A DNA stretch of 64,000 nt from Aureimonas endophytica (GTDB lineage Bacteria > Pseudomonadota > Alphaproteobacteria > Rhizobiales > Rhizobiaceae). Made by a program: the position numbers and the translations under genes. Below, piece by piece: positions 50,446 to 59,352 of this stretch (its first letter is position 1; each line of letters opens with the position of its first letter). Below the pieces are notes generated by a model. It did not search any database, had not been told where the DNA came from, and worked only from the letters and a program-made list of their open reading frames with translations. The stretch is taken from positions 434,001 through 498,000 of the forward strand of contig NZ_BMIQ01000001.1 of NCBI RefSeq assembly GCF_014642635.1, given 5' to 3'.

Positions 50446-51251
50446 GCGACCGGCTGCGCCTCACGATCCTCGGCTGCGGTTCCTCGCCCGGCACGCCGCG
50501 CATCACTGGCGACTGGGGCGCCTGCGACCCGACCAATCCGCGCAACCGGCGTCTGCGCGCTTCGGCCCTGGTGCAGCGCGTCTCGGCGCAAGGCGAAACG
50601 AATGTGCTGATCGATTGCGGGCCGGATCTGCGGGCGCAGATCATCGCCAGCGGCATCCGGCATCTCGACGCGGTGCTCGTGACGCATCCGCATGCCGACC
50701 ATATCCACGGCATCGACGATCTGCGCGGCTTTGCCCTCGACCAGCGCCGCATCATTCCGATCCATGCGGACGACGCCACCTACGACCGCATGTTCGAGGC
50801 GTTCCGTTATTGCTTCGAACGCGCACCCGGCAGTTCCTACGATCCGATCGTGACGCGCCAAGCCATCATGGAAAGCCAGGGCTTCGCCATCGAAGGCGCC
50901 GGCGGCCGCCTCGACATCCTGCCGTTCCGCCAGATCCACGGCGCGATCCATTCGCTCGGCTTCCGCTTCGGGCCCTTGGCCTATTGCAGCGATGTCAGCG
51001 ATTTTCCGCAGGGCGCCATCCGGGCGCTCGGCGGTTGCCGTCATATCGTCATCGACGCGCTCCAATACCGTCCGCATCCGAGCCATCTGTCGCTGGACCA
51101 GGCACTTGGCTGGATCGAGCGCCTCGGCGTCGAGAGCGCGACGCTGACGCATATGCACACGCCGCTCGACTACGAGACGCTGCTCGGCGAACTGCCGCGT
51201 CATGTGCGTCCGGCCTTCGACGGCATGGTCTTGGAATTCGATCTGACCTGA
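50442..51251 (+). CDS. Metallo-beta-lactamase fold hydrolase (PhnP-like)
   Basis: 269 aa. The HxHxDH motif is in VTHPHADHIHGIDDLRGF; further ligands are near QIHGAIHSLGFRFGPLAYCSDVSD and THMHTPLDYE. The N-terminal LTILGCGSSPGTPRITGDWGAC is shared with PhnP-type phosphodiesterases, which split cyclic phosphates. No phosphonate genes are nearby, so the substrate remains unknown. Translationally coupled to tatD. Confidence 0.88.
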   Translation: MSDRLRLTILGCGSSPGTPRITGDWGACDPTNPRNRRLRASALVQRVSAQGETNVLIDCGPDLRAQIIASGIRHLDAVLVTHPHADHIHGIDDLRGFALDQRRIIPIHADDATYDRMFEAFRYCFERAPGSSYDPIVTRQAIMESQGFAIEGAGGRLDILPFRQIHGAIHSLGFRFGPLAYCSDVSDFPQGAIRALGGCRHIVIDALQYRPHPSHLSLDQALGWIERLGVESATLTHMHTPLDYETLLGELPRHVRPAFDGMVLEFDLT

Positions 51252-51586
51252 GCGGCACGCGCCGCCACGCGTTCGGAAATCCTCCTCAGATCTCTCGATG
51301 ATATCCTGCGAAGGCGATGCACGCGTGCGAGCGCCGACTGGCTTGCGAGCGGCGTCCGGCGACAGGGGAGATGAAAGGCCGACGGCGACGCATGCTCCAA
51401 ACAGCGTCCGCCCTTCGCGAAAGCAAATGTTCCATAATCTATCTTATGCAACTTATATGGATAGCGATGGCGCCCTACTTCGGCGGTTGACGCAGGACCC
51501 CTGGCCGGCTTTTGTCCTCTCTCCGACAAGGTCGGCTCCGGCCGCGAGCGACCTTGGCTCACATCGATTGCCATGAGGTTTCCGTC
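51252..51586. other. Intergenic region before mazG
   Basis: 335 bases without a convincing gene; frames here lack ribosome sites. The middle is AT-rich compared with the rest of the window and contains the dif-like site at 51427-51454. The promoter of mazG is presumably in the last 100 bases. Confidence 0.5.
51427..51454. other. dif-like XerC/XerD recombination site (candidate)
   Basis: Layout 11-6-11: left arm ATGTTCCATAA, centre TCTATC, right arm TTATGCAACTT. The inner palindrome CATAA-N6-TTATG is identical to E. coli dif, and four of six central bases also agree (TCTATC against TGTATA). The outer parts of the arms agree less well. It lies in a non-coding stretch about 1 kb from the switch from plus- to minus-strand genes. 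It could instead be an operator of a dimeric regulator. Confidence 0.45.
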
Positions 51587-52501
51587 ATGCAGCCTTCGCG
51601 CGATATCCGGCGCCTGGTCGAGATCATGGCCGCGCTGCGCGATCCGCAGCATGGGTGTCCCTGGGATATCGAGCAGAGCTTCGACACCATCGTGCCCTAT
51701 ACGCTGGAGGAAGCTTACGAAGTGGCCGACGCGATCGAGCGCCGGGATGCCGACGACCTGCGCGAGGAACTCGGCGATCTCCTGCTTCAGGTCGTCTATT
51801 ACGCGCAGATGGCGGCGGAACGCGGCTTCTTCGATTTCGAGGACGTGGTCGAAGGCATCACGCGCAAGATGGTGCGCCGGCATCCGCATGTCTTCGGCGA
51901 CGAGGTGGCGCGAAGCGCCCGTTCGGCCAAGGGCCAATGGGAGCGGATCAAGGCCGAGGAACGCGCCGAGAAGGCGCTGCGGCAGGCCGAACTCGCGACT
52001 CGGCTCGATGGACGCTCAGGCGCCGCCGGCGAAGACTGGAAGCAGTCCGCGCGGCTGGACGCGGCGCCGCTTCTGCTCGACAGCGTGCCGGGCAATTTTC
52101 CGGCGCTCGTCCTGGCGCTGAAGGTGCAGCAGAAGGCGGCGACGGTCGGGTTCGACTGGGACGCGGCCGAGCCGATCCGCGCCAAGATCGAGGAGGAATT
52201 CGCCGAGTTCGACCAGGCCTTCGCCAAGGACGACCGCGAGCACATGGTGGACGAGTTCGGCGATCTCCTGTTCAGCCTGGTCAATCTCGGCCGCTTCCAC
52301 GGCCTCGACCCCGAAATGGCGCTGCGCGGCTGCGTCGCGAAGTTCCGCTACCGCTTCGGCCATATCGAGCGCCAGTTGGCGGCGGCTGGCCGCACGCTCA
52401 CCGAGGCTTCGCTGGCCGAGATGGAAGCCTTATGGGTCGAAGCGAAGACCGCGCCGGCCGCCGCTCAGCCGGCGGGCGATGCCACGCGCACGTCCGGATA
52501 A
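51587..52501 (+). CDS. mazG: Nucleoside triphosphate pyrophosphohydrolase
   Basis: House-cleaning enzyme (304 aa) that hydrolyses nucleoside triphosphates to monophosphates. Two MazG repeats: the first has LEEAYEVADAIERRDADDLR followed by EELGDLLLQVVYYAQ, the second EEEFAEFDQAF and DEFGDLLFSLVNLGRF, each with the acidic metal residues. GAGG eight bases before ATG 51587 fixes the start, although the frame is open upstream. The 3' end overlaps the convergent hflX by 37 bases. Confidence 0.95.
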   Translation: MQPSRDIRRLVEIMAALRDPQHGCPWDIEQSFDTIVPYTLEEAYEVADAIERRDADDLREELGDLLLQVVYYAQMAAERGFFDFEDVVEGITRKMVRRHPHVFGDEVARSARSAKGQWERIKAEERAEKALRQAELATRLDGRSGAAGEDWKQSARLDAAPLLLDSVPGNFPALVLALKVQQKAATVGFDWDAAEPIRAKIEEEFAEFDQAFAKDDREHMVDEFGDLLFSLVNLGRFHGLDPEMALRGCVAKFRYRFGHIERQLAAAGRTLTEASLAEMEALWVEAKTAPAAAQPAGDATRTSG

Positions 52502-53850
52502 CGGGCGGTCATGCGTCGCAGCTCGGCCCGGGCCTGGGCCGTCATGCCGGCCGTCAGCGACACGCCGCCATCCTCGCGATCGGTGCGCTCCTGCACCGAG
52601 GCGTTCTCGTAGATCCAGGGCAGGATCGGCAGGCTGTCGGCCGGAATGTCGAGCGCGATGTCGCTGATCCGACCCGCGACCCGCGTCTCGATATTGGCGA
52701 GGAGGGCGTCGATCCCCTCGCCCGTCACAGCCGAAACCAGATGCACGTCCAATCCCTTGGCGCCGCTTTCCGAGGCCGTCACCAGCGCCGCCCGCGCCGC
52801 CTCGTCCAGGAGGTCGACCTTGTTCCAGACCTCGACCACGTGCTCGGCATCGGCCGTGTCGATCTCCAGATCGGCGAGGATCTTGTTGACGTCGCCCGCC
52901 TGCGCCGAGGCGTCGTGGTTCGCCATGTCGCGGACATGCAGCACGAGTTCCGCTTCGATCACCTCTTCGAGGGTCGCGCGGAAGGCCGCGACGAGATGGG
53001 TCGGGAGGTCCGAGATGAAGCCGACCGTATCCGACAGGATCACTTCCGTGCCATGCGGCAGCGTGATCCGCCGGAGCGTCGGATCGAGAGTCGCGAACAG
53101 GAGGTCCTTCGCCAGGACCTCGGCGCCGGTGATCGCGTTGAACAGCGTCGACTTGCCGGCATTGGTATAGCCGACCAGCGCCACGACCGGGTGCGGCGCC
53201 TTCTTGCGCTTGGAGCGATGCAGCGTGCGCGTGCGGCGCACCGCTTCGAGCTCCCGCTCTAGTCGGCCGATCTTCTCCTGCAACTGCCGACGATCCGACT
53301 CGATCTGCGTCTCGCCGGGACCGCCGAGAAAGCCGGCGCCACCGCGCTGGCGTTCGAGATGGGTCCAGCTGCGCACGAGCCGGCCCTTCTGATAGTTCAG
53401 ATGCGCGAGCTCGACCTGCAGGCGGCCTTCCTTGGTGCGCGCGCGGCGGCCGAAGATCTCCAGGATCAGGCCGGTCCGGTCGAGGACCTTGGCGCCGAGT
53501 TCCTTTTCGAGATTGCGCTGCTGGACGGGCGTCAGGGGATGATCGACGATCACGAGGCCGATCTCCTCGGCCGCGACGACGCCCTTCAACTCTTCCACCT
53601 TGCCGGCGCCGATGAGCGTCGCCGGGCGCGGCTTCGACACCGGCACGATCACCGCCGAAACGATCTCGAGATCGATCGCCGCCGCGAGCCCGACCGCTTC
53701 CTCCAGACGGCTTTCGTCGGCGCGGGGCACCGTCTCGCCCTCTTCCGTCGCCTGCGTCTGCCGCAGCACCGGCACCACCACCGCGGCACGCGTCACCACG
53801 GTCTTGTGTTCAATCGGCTGGCGGGGCCGCCGTTCCTCGTATTCCGTCAA
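52465..53850 (-). CDS. hflX: GTPase HflX
   Basis: Ribosome-associated GTPase that splits stalled 70S ribosomes. 461 aa. The N-terminal ATP-binding and coiled-coil parts carry GRRARTKEGRLQVELAHLNY and GGPGETQIESDRR, and the G domain has GYTNAGKSTLFNA (G1), DTVGFI (G3) and NKVD (G4). The likely start is TTG 53850, placed 13 bases after the hfq stop with its ribosome site inside the end of hfq. hfq-hflX is a conserved pair. Confidence 0.93.
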   Translation of the reverse strand: MTEYEERRPRQPIEHKTVVTRAAVVVPVLRQTQATEEGETVPRADESRLEEAVGLAAAIDLEIVSAVIVPVSKPRPATLIGAGKVEELKGVVAAEEIGLVIVDHPLTPVQQRNLEKELGAKVLDRTGLILEIFGRRARTKEGRLQVELAHLNYQKGRLVRSWTHLERQRGGAGFLGGPGETQIESDRRQLQEKIGRLERELEAVRRTRTLHRSKRKKAPHPVVALVGYTNAGKSTLFNAITGAEVLAKDLLFATLDPTLRRITLPHGTEVILSDTVGFISDLPTHLVAAFRATLEEVIEAELVLHVRDMANHDASAQAGDVNKILADLEIDTADAEHVVEVWNKVDLLDEAARAALVTASESGAKGLDVHLVSAVTGEGIDALLANIETRVAGRISDIALDIPADSLPILPWIYENASVQERTDREDGGVSLTAGMTAQARAELRRMTARYPDVRVASPAG

Positions 53851-53863
53851 AATGCCGTCGCTC

Positions 53864-54097
53864 TCATTCTTCGGGCTCGTACATATGAACCGGTTGTGAC
53901 GGCATGATGGTCGAGATCGCATGCTTGTAGACGAGCTGCGAATGACCGTCGCGTCGCAGAAGAACGCAGAAATTGTCGAAGGACGTGACGACGCCGGTGA
54001 GCTTCACGCCGTTCACCAGGAAGATCGTCAGCGAGATTTTCTGCTTGCGGACAGTGTTGAGAAAGAGGTCCTGAAGGCTCTGCGGGCGTTCGGCCAT
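53864..54097 (-). CDS. hfq: RNA chaperone Hfq
   Basis: Hexameric Sm-like protein (77 aa) that pairs small RNAs with messages and, in rhizobia, controls nitrogen-fixation regulators. Sm1 segment [19 protein letters not shown] and Sm2 segment [17 protein letters not shown] are complete, including the YKHA distal/proximal site residues. Family start [13 protein letters not shown] at 54097. It lies directly after ntrX, without the trkA gene that separates them in the rhizobial order I recall. Confidence 0.97.
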   Translation of the reverse strand: MAERPQSLQDLFLNTVRKQKISLTIFLVNGVKLTGVVTSFDNFCVLLRRDGHSQLVYKHAISTIMPSQPVHMYEPEE

Positions 54098-54199
54098 CGG
54101 GCGTCCGTTCTTGTCGTTGGCGGGAGCTTTCGATGCGGAAGGCCCCAGCATGTCCACGGCTCGCTGCCTAGCATTCGCGGCCGATTCGGCGCAACTGAA

Positions 54200-55561
54200 T
54201 CAAATGCCGAGCGACTTCAGCTTGCGATGCAGGGCCGAGCGCTCCATGCCGACGAATTCCGCCGTGCGCGAGATATTGCCGCCGAAGCGGTTGATCTGCG
54301 CGACGAGATATTCCTTCTCGAACACCTCGCGCGCATCGCGCAGCGGCAGGGCCAGGATGCGCCCGTCCGCCTGCGAGGGCGTGCGCGGCAGCATCTCGCC
54401 GACCTCGTGCGGCAGCATGTCGACCGTGATGGCGCTGCCCTCGTCTTCGCGCGACAGGATCATCAGCCGTTCGACATTGTTACGCAGCTGCCGGATGTTG
54501 CCCGGCCAGTCGCTCGCCTGGAGCACGGCCATGGCCTCGCCGCTGATCTCCTTCGGCTTGATGCCGGTCTGCTCGCCGATCTGCTTCATGAAGGCCTCGA
54601 TGAGCAAGGGAATGTCGGCCCGGCGTTCCGACAGCGGCGGCACGCTGATCGGCACCACCGACAGGCGGTGATAGAGGTCCTCGCGGAAGCTCCCCTCGGC
54701 GATCATCGATTCCAGATTGTGCGAGGTGGAGGAGATGATGCGCACATCGACCTTCACCTTCTTCGCGCCGCCGACGCGCTCGAAGGTCTGCTCGGTGAGA
54801 ACGCGCAGGATCTTGTTCTGCGTCTCGCGCGGCATGTCGCCGATCTCGTCCAGGAACAGGACGCCGCCATGCGCTTCCTCGAAGGCGCCGACCTTGCGCT
54901 CGATGCCGGGCGGCGTTTCCGTGCCGAAGAGCTCCACTTCCATGCGGTCGGGCGTGATGGCGGCGGCGTTCAGCGCGACGAAGGGCCCTTTCGCCCGCGA
55001 CGAGCGCGCGTGGATGGCGCGGGCGACCATCTCCTTGCCCGAGCCCGAGGGCCCAAGGATCATGATGCGGCTGTTGGTCGGGGCGACGCGCTCGATCGTC
55101 GTGCGCAACTGGTTCATCTGATGCGACTTGCCGACGAGTTCGGAGAAGTCGGCGGAGCGGCGGCGAAGATCCGAGACCTCCCGCTTCAGCTTCGAGGTTT
55201 CCAGCGCGCGCTCGGCGACGAGCACCAGCCGGTCCGCCTTGAACGGCTTCTCGATATAGTCGTAGGCGCCGCGCCGGATGGCGGAGACCGCCGTCTCGAT
55301 ATTGCCATGGCCGGAAATCATCACCACGGGCACTTCCGGATGCTGCGTCTTGATCGCTTCCAGGAGATCCAGCCCGTCGAGCCGGCTACCCTGCAGCCAG
55401 ATGTCGAGAAACACCAGACGCGGAACGCGATCGGCGATCGCCTGCAGCGCCGCCTCGGAATTGCCGGCCATCCGGGTCTCGTGGCCCTCGTCCTCGAGGA
55501 TCCCGGCAACCAGCTCACGAATGTCCGCTTCGTCGTCGACGACCAGGATGTCCGATGCCAT
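54200..55561 (-). CDS. ntrX: Nitrogen assimilation response regulator NtrX
   Basis: 453 aa: receiver domain with phospho-acceptor Asp53 (FLDIWL), AAA+ domain with Walker A GPSGSGKE (170-177) and Walker [11 protein letters not shown], and a Fis-type HTH at the end (NISRTAEFVGMERSALHRKL). The GAFTGA loop that contacts sigma-54 is absent; residues 211-230 read LFGTETPPGIERKVGAFEEA. It probably does not act as a normal sigma-54 activator. Partner kinase NtrY is coupled upstream with a one-base TGATG overlap. Confidence 0.96.
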   Translation of the reverse strand: MASDILVVDDEADIRELVAGILEDEGHETRMAGNSEAALQAIADRVPRLVFLDIWLQGSRLDGLDLLEAIKTQHPEVPVVMISGHGNIETAVSAIRRGAYDYIEKPFKADRLVLVAERALETSKLKREVSDLRRRSADFSELVGKSHQMNQLRTTIERVAPTNSRIMILGPSGSGKEMVARAIHARSSRAKGPFVALNAAAITPDRMEVELFGTETPPGIERKVGAFEEAHGGVLFLDEIGDMPRETQNKILRVLTEQTFERVGGAKKVKVDVRIISSTSHNLESMIAEGSFREDLYHRLSVVPISVPPLSERRADIPLLIEAFMKQIGEQTGIKPKEISGEAMAVLQASDWPGNIRQLRNNVERLMILSREDEGSAITVDMLPHEVGEMLPRTPSQADGRILALPLRDAREVFEKEYLVAQINRFGGNISRTAEFVGMERSALHRKLKSLGI

Positions 55562-57801
55562 CAGTTCGCAGTCCTCTCGTTGTTCGTGTCGCGGCGCGCG
55601 GTGGCGCCGAACTCATCGGCCTCGCCGGCCGGCAGACGGATGCGCACCACGGCGCCGCGCTCGCCCTCGGGCGCATCGTCGAGCTCGATCGAGCCGCCGT
55701 GCTCCTCGATGATCTTGCGCACGATCGCAAGGCCGAGCCCGGTCCCCTTTTCCCGCGTCGTCATATAGGGCTCGAGCAGGCGGTCTCGATCCTCGCGCGG
55801 GAAACCTTTGCCGTTGTCGGCGATCTCGACGCGGAACATGGCGCCGTCCCGCCTCGCCTCGATGCGGATCGCCGGATCGGCGACCTCGACGCCCTCGAAG
55901 GCTTCGGTCGCATTCTTCACCAGATTGCCGAAGGCCTGGCTGAGAAGGCGGATGTCGAAGGAGCCGAGCATCGGCTCGTCCTCGAAACGGGTGGTGAAGC
56001 GGATGCCGTGATCGCCCATTTCCCGCATGAACACGGCTTCCTTCAGCGCCTCGCGCAGGTCCTTGGCCTCCATCTTCGGCTTCGGCATGCGGGCGAAGGT
56101 CGAGAACTCGTCCACCATCCGGCCGATATCGGCGACCTGACGGCCGATCGTGTCGATGCAGCGATCGAAGATCTCGCGGTCGTTCTCGACATATTTGCCG
56201 TAGCGACGGCGGATGCGCTCGGCGGAGAGCTGGATCGGCGTCAGCGGGTTCTTGATCTCGTGCGCGATGCGCCGCGCCACATCCGCCCAGGCCGAGGAGC
56301 GTTGCGCCTCGACGAGATCGGTGATGTCGTCGAGCGTGATGACGCTCGAATGGCGGCCGACGACGCTCTCTTCCGAGGTGATCCGGACGACCAGCGCCCG
56401 GTCGCGGTCGCGCACGCGGAGCTTCAGCTCCTCCTGATATTCGGCCTTCTTGGAGGACCCGGCGGCGCGATAGATGCCGCCGAGCATCGGAAAGGCGTCG
56501 CTGAGATTGCGGCCGACGACATCGTCGGCCTGGACCGCCAGGATGCGCTCGGCCGAAGGGTTCAGCATCGCGATCGTGCCGTCGCTGCCGACGCCCATGA
56601 CGCCGGCCGTGACGCCGGAGAGAACCGCCTCGGTGAAGCGGCGGCGCTCGTCGATGACGGCGTTCGTGGCGATCAGCTCGTCGCGCTGGCTGCGCAATTG
56701 CTGCGTCATGTTGTTGAAGGTGTTGGACAGCGAGCCGACATCGCCGTCCGAGCCGCGCACCGGCACCGAGACCGCGAGATTGCCCTCGCTCACCTCGTCC
56801 GCCGCCGTGATCAGCAGCCGGATCGGCCGCACCAGCCGGTCGGCGACGCCGATGCCGGTCCAGATCGCCGACAGGAGCACGATGAGAGTGATGCCGAGAT
56901 AGAGGAGCGCGAAGGCGATCTGCGTGCCGACGCGGTTGTTCTGGAGATTGCGATATTCGCGGGTGCGGTCCTCCATCAGCCGGAGGGCCGCGACGACCTG
57001 CGGGTCGAGCGGGCGGATCGTGTAGAGATAGATGTCGCCGAGCGTCTGGAGCTTCAGCAGCGCGCCAACGAGATTGGTGGCACCCGGTGGAATGAAGACG
57101 AGATTGCCGGCCTTGGCGCGCGCCAGCGCATCCTCGGGCGGCGGCGGCAGCGGCTTGTCGGTCTGGATGTCGGCGGCCAGCACCTGGCTGCCGTCCGGCG
57201 CGATCAACTGGGCGCCGAGCAGCGAGCGGCCCCTCGCCTGCTCGTCGAACATCTCCTGGAAGCCGTTGCGGTCGAGATCGAACAACCGGCGCTGCGAATC
57301 GAGATCGTAGCGCATCGACAGGGTCGAGCCCTGGAGGTTCCGGGCATTCTCGTTGACATAGGCATGCGCGACGCTGACGGAGGAATCGACGATCGCGCGG
57401 GTGCGGATCTCGAACCAGCGGTCGAGGCCGAGATCGAGCGTGATGCCGGCGACGATCGCCACCAGCAGCGCGGGAATGGCGGCGACGATGGCGAAGAGCA
57501 CGACGATGCGCACATGCAGCCGCGAGGCGGCCTTGCCCTTGCGCCGTGCGTTCAGCATGCGCACCGCCTCGCGGCCGATCAACCCGCAAAGGATGAGGAC
57601 GAAGGCGCCGTTGACGAGCGTCGCGATCTTCACGACCTGCCCGTCCGGCTCGATCGGCGTCAGCCCCATCAGGACGACGAAGGAAATCGCGCCAGTGATC
57701 AGGGCACCGGCCACGGCGATCAGGCCGGGGACAAGCATGAAGCGGCGACGTTCCGGGAAGAACGGCGCCGCCTCGACCTGCGTCAAGGATCGCGCGGGCA
57801 T
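55561..57801 (-). CDS. ntrY: Nitrogen regulation sensor kinase NtrY
   Basis: Membrane histidine kinase, 746 aa. Three N-terminal helices (about residues 22-47, 59-79, 96-118), a periplasmic sensor of some 175 residues, a fourth helix (about 297-323), HAMP, PAS, HisKA with the phospho-His in RRIAHEIKNPLTPIQLSAER, and HATPase with EIADNGKGF and GTGLGLAIV. Reported roles of NtrYX include nitrogen, redox and envelope control. It starts its own small unit with ntrX, with an 89-base gap from ntrC containing an operator-like palindrome. Confidence 0.96.
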   Translation of the reverse strand: MPARSLTQVEAAPFFPERRRFMLVPGLIAVAGALITGAISFVVLMGLTPIEPDGQVVKIATLVNGAFVLILCGLIGREAVRMLNARRKGKAASRLHVRIVVLFAIVAAIPALLVAIVAGITLDLGLDRWFEIRTRAIVDSSVSVAHAYVNENARNLQGSTLSMRYDLDSQRRLFDLDRNGFQEMFDEQARGRSLLGAQLIAPDGSQVLAADIQTDKPLPPPPEDALARAKAGNLVFIPPGATNLVGALLKLQTLGDIYLYTIRPLDPQVVAALRLMEDRTREYRNLQNNRVGTQIAFALLYLGITLIVLLSAIWTGIGVADRLVRPIRLLITAADEVSEGNLAVSVPVRGSDGDVGSLSNTFNNMTQQLRSQRDELIATNAVIDERRRFTEAVLSGVTAGVMGVGSDGTIAMLNPSAERILAVQADDVVGRNLSDAFPMLGGIYRAAGSSKKAEYQEELKLRVRDRDRALVVRITSEESVVGRHSSVITLDDITDLVEAQRSSAWADVARRIAHEIKNPLTPIQLSAERIRRRYGKYVENDREIFDRCIDTIGRQVADIGRMVDEFSTFARMPKPKMEAKDLREALKEAVFMREMGDHGIRFTTRFEDEPMLGSFDIRLLSQAFGNLVKNATEAFEGVEVADPAIRIEARRDGAMFRVEIADNGKGFPREDRDRLLEPYMTTREKGTGLGLAIVRKIIEEHGGSIELDDAPEGERGAVVRIRLPAGEADEFGATARRDTNNERTAN

Positions 57802-57830
57802 CGAATCGCGTCGCTGAAATCACATCTCAT

Positions 57831-57869
57831 CGTTGCGATAATGCAACGCTTTGTGTTCAAAATGCAACG
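57831..57869 (-). promoter_or_regulatory. Palindrome and putative promoter of ntrYX
   Basis: A perfect inverted repeat CGTTGC-N6-GCAACG (57831-57848) plus a third copy of ATGCAACG (57862-57869) lie in the 89-base ntrC-ntrY gap. On the minus strand TTGCAT (57867-57862) and CATTAT, about 18 bases apart, resemble -35 and -10 boxes and overlap the repeats. The arrangement suggests a repressor or autoregulator site controlling ntrYX apart from ntrBC. Confidence 0.45.
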
Positions 57870-57890
57870 ACGCGGCGGATTTATTTATTT

Positions 57891-59339
57891 TTAACGGATG
57901 GAGCGGACGACCGAGATATCGAGGTCGCGGATCTTCTTGCGCAGCGTGTTGCGGTTCACGCCGAGAAGATCGGCTGCCTTTACCTGATTGCCGCGCGTCG
58001 CCGCAAGGGCCGCCGCGATCAGCGGGTATTCCACATCGCGCAGGATACGCCCGTGCAGGCCCGCCGGCGGCAGATCGTCGCCGAAGGAGGCAAAATATTC
58101 CGTTAGGTAGCGCTCGACCGAGGCGCTGAGATCGACGGGCTTCGTCCCGTCCACCGGCCCATCCAGCGTGCGGGCATGGTCGGCGGCGAGTTCGTGCTCG
58201 ATGATCTCCGCCGAAATCTCGTCCTGCGGATAGAGCGCGGCGAGGCGGCGGATGAGGTTTTCTAGTTCACGCACATTGCCCGGCCAATGGTAGCGGCGCA
58301 GCACGTCGAGCGCGCCGGAGGTCAGAACCTTGCGGGGCAGGCCTTCCTTCTGCACGATCTGGAAGAAATGGCGGGCGAGATCGGGCAGGTCCTCGATGCG
58401 CTCGCGCAGGGGCGGCAGACGCAGCGGCACGACGTTCAGGCGATAGAAGAGATCCTCGCGGAACAGGCCCCGGCCGATGAGTTGGCGGAGGTCCTTGTTG
58501 GTGGCGGCGACGATGCGCACGTCGGTGGCGATCGGCGTGCGGCCGCCGACCACCGTATATTCGCCCTGCTGCAGGACGCGCAGCAGGCGCGTCTGCGCTT
58601 CCATCGGCATGTCGCCGATTTCGTCGAGAAAGAGCGTGCCGCCTTCGGCCTGCTCGAAACGGCCGCTGGATCGGGTCTGCGCGCCGGTGAAGGCGCCCTT
58701 CTCATGGCCGAAAAGCTCCGATTCGATGAGATCGCGCGGGATGGCCGCCATGTTGATCGCGACGAAGGGGCCCTTGCGGCGGCGGCCATAGTCGTGGAGC
58801 GCGCGCGCCACGAGTTCCTTGCCGGTGCCGGATTCGCCGGTGATCGTCACCGTCAGATCCGTCTGCATCATCCGCGCCAGAGCGCGATAGATGTCCTGCA
58901 TCGCGGGCGAGCGGCCGACGAGCGGCATGTTCTCGCCCGCATCCTCCGCCTGGGTGGACTGCGCGCTCTTCGGCTCGGCCAGGGCCCGGCGGACGATCGA
59001 GACGAGCTCGGTCAGGTCGAAGGGCTTCGGCACGTAGTCGTAGGCGCCGCGCTCCGAGGCCTTGATCGCCGTCATGAACGTGTTCTGGGCGCTCATCACC
59101 ACGACCGGCAGTTCCGGCCGCAGGTTCTTGATCCGCGGCAGGACGTCGAAGGCATTGCCGTCCGGCATCAGGACGTCGGTGATCACGAGATCCCCCTCGC
59201 CCGCCGAGATCCAGCGCCAGAGCGTCGCGATGTTCGAGGTGACGCGCACCTCGAAGCCGGCGCGGATCATGGCCTGCGAGATGACGGTTCGGATCGCGGC
59301 ATCGTCGTCGGCGACGAGAATCTGAGCGGAGGCGGCCAT
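57891..59339 (-). CDS. ntrC: Nitrogen regulation response regulator NtrC
   Basis: Sigma-54 enhancer-binding protein (482 aa). Receiver domain with Asp55 ([10 protein letters not shown]), AAA+ domain with Walker [10 protein letters not shown], complete GAFTGA at 215-220, Walker [10 protein letters not shown], and a C-terminal Fis HTH ([20 protein letters not shown]). Phosphorylated by NtrB under nitrogen limitation, it should activate the glnB promoter seen at 2055-2072. Begins 13 bases after ntrB. Confidence 0.98.
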   Translation of the reverse strand: MAASAQILVADDDAAIRTVISQAMIRAGFEVRVTSNIATLWRWISAGEGDLVITDVLMPDGNAFDVLPRIKNLRPELPVVVMSAQNTFMTAIKASERGAYDYVPKPFDLTELVSIVRRALAEPKSAQSTQAEDAGENMPLVGRSPAMQDIYRALARMMQTDLTVTITGESGTGKELVARALHDYGRRRKGPFVAINMAAIPRDLIESELFGHEKGAFTGAQTRSSGRFEQAEGGTLFLDEIGDMPMEAQTRLLRVLQQGEYTVVGGRTPIATDVRIVAATNKDLRQLIGRGLFREDLFYRLNVVPLRLPPLRERIEDLPDLARHFFQIVQKEGLPRKVLTSGALDVLRRYHWPGNVRELENLIRRLAALYPQDEISAEIIEHELAADHARTLDGPVDGTKPVDLSASVERYLTEYFASFGDDLPPAGLHGRILRDVEYPLIAAALAATRGNQVKAADLLGVNRNTLRKKIRDLDISVVRSIR

Positions 59340-59352
59340 GGGATCGTCTTAT

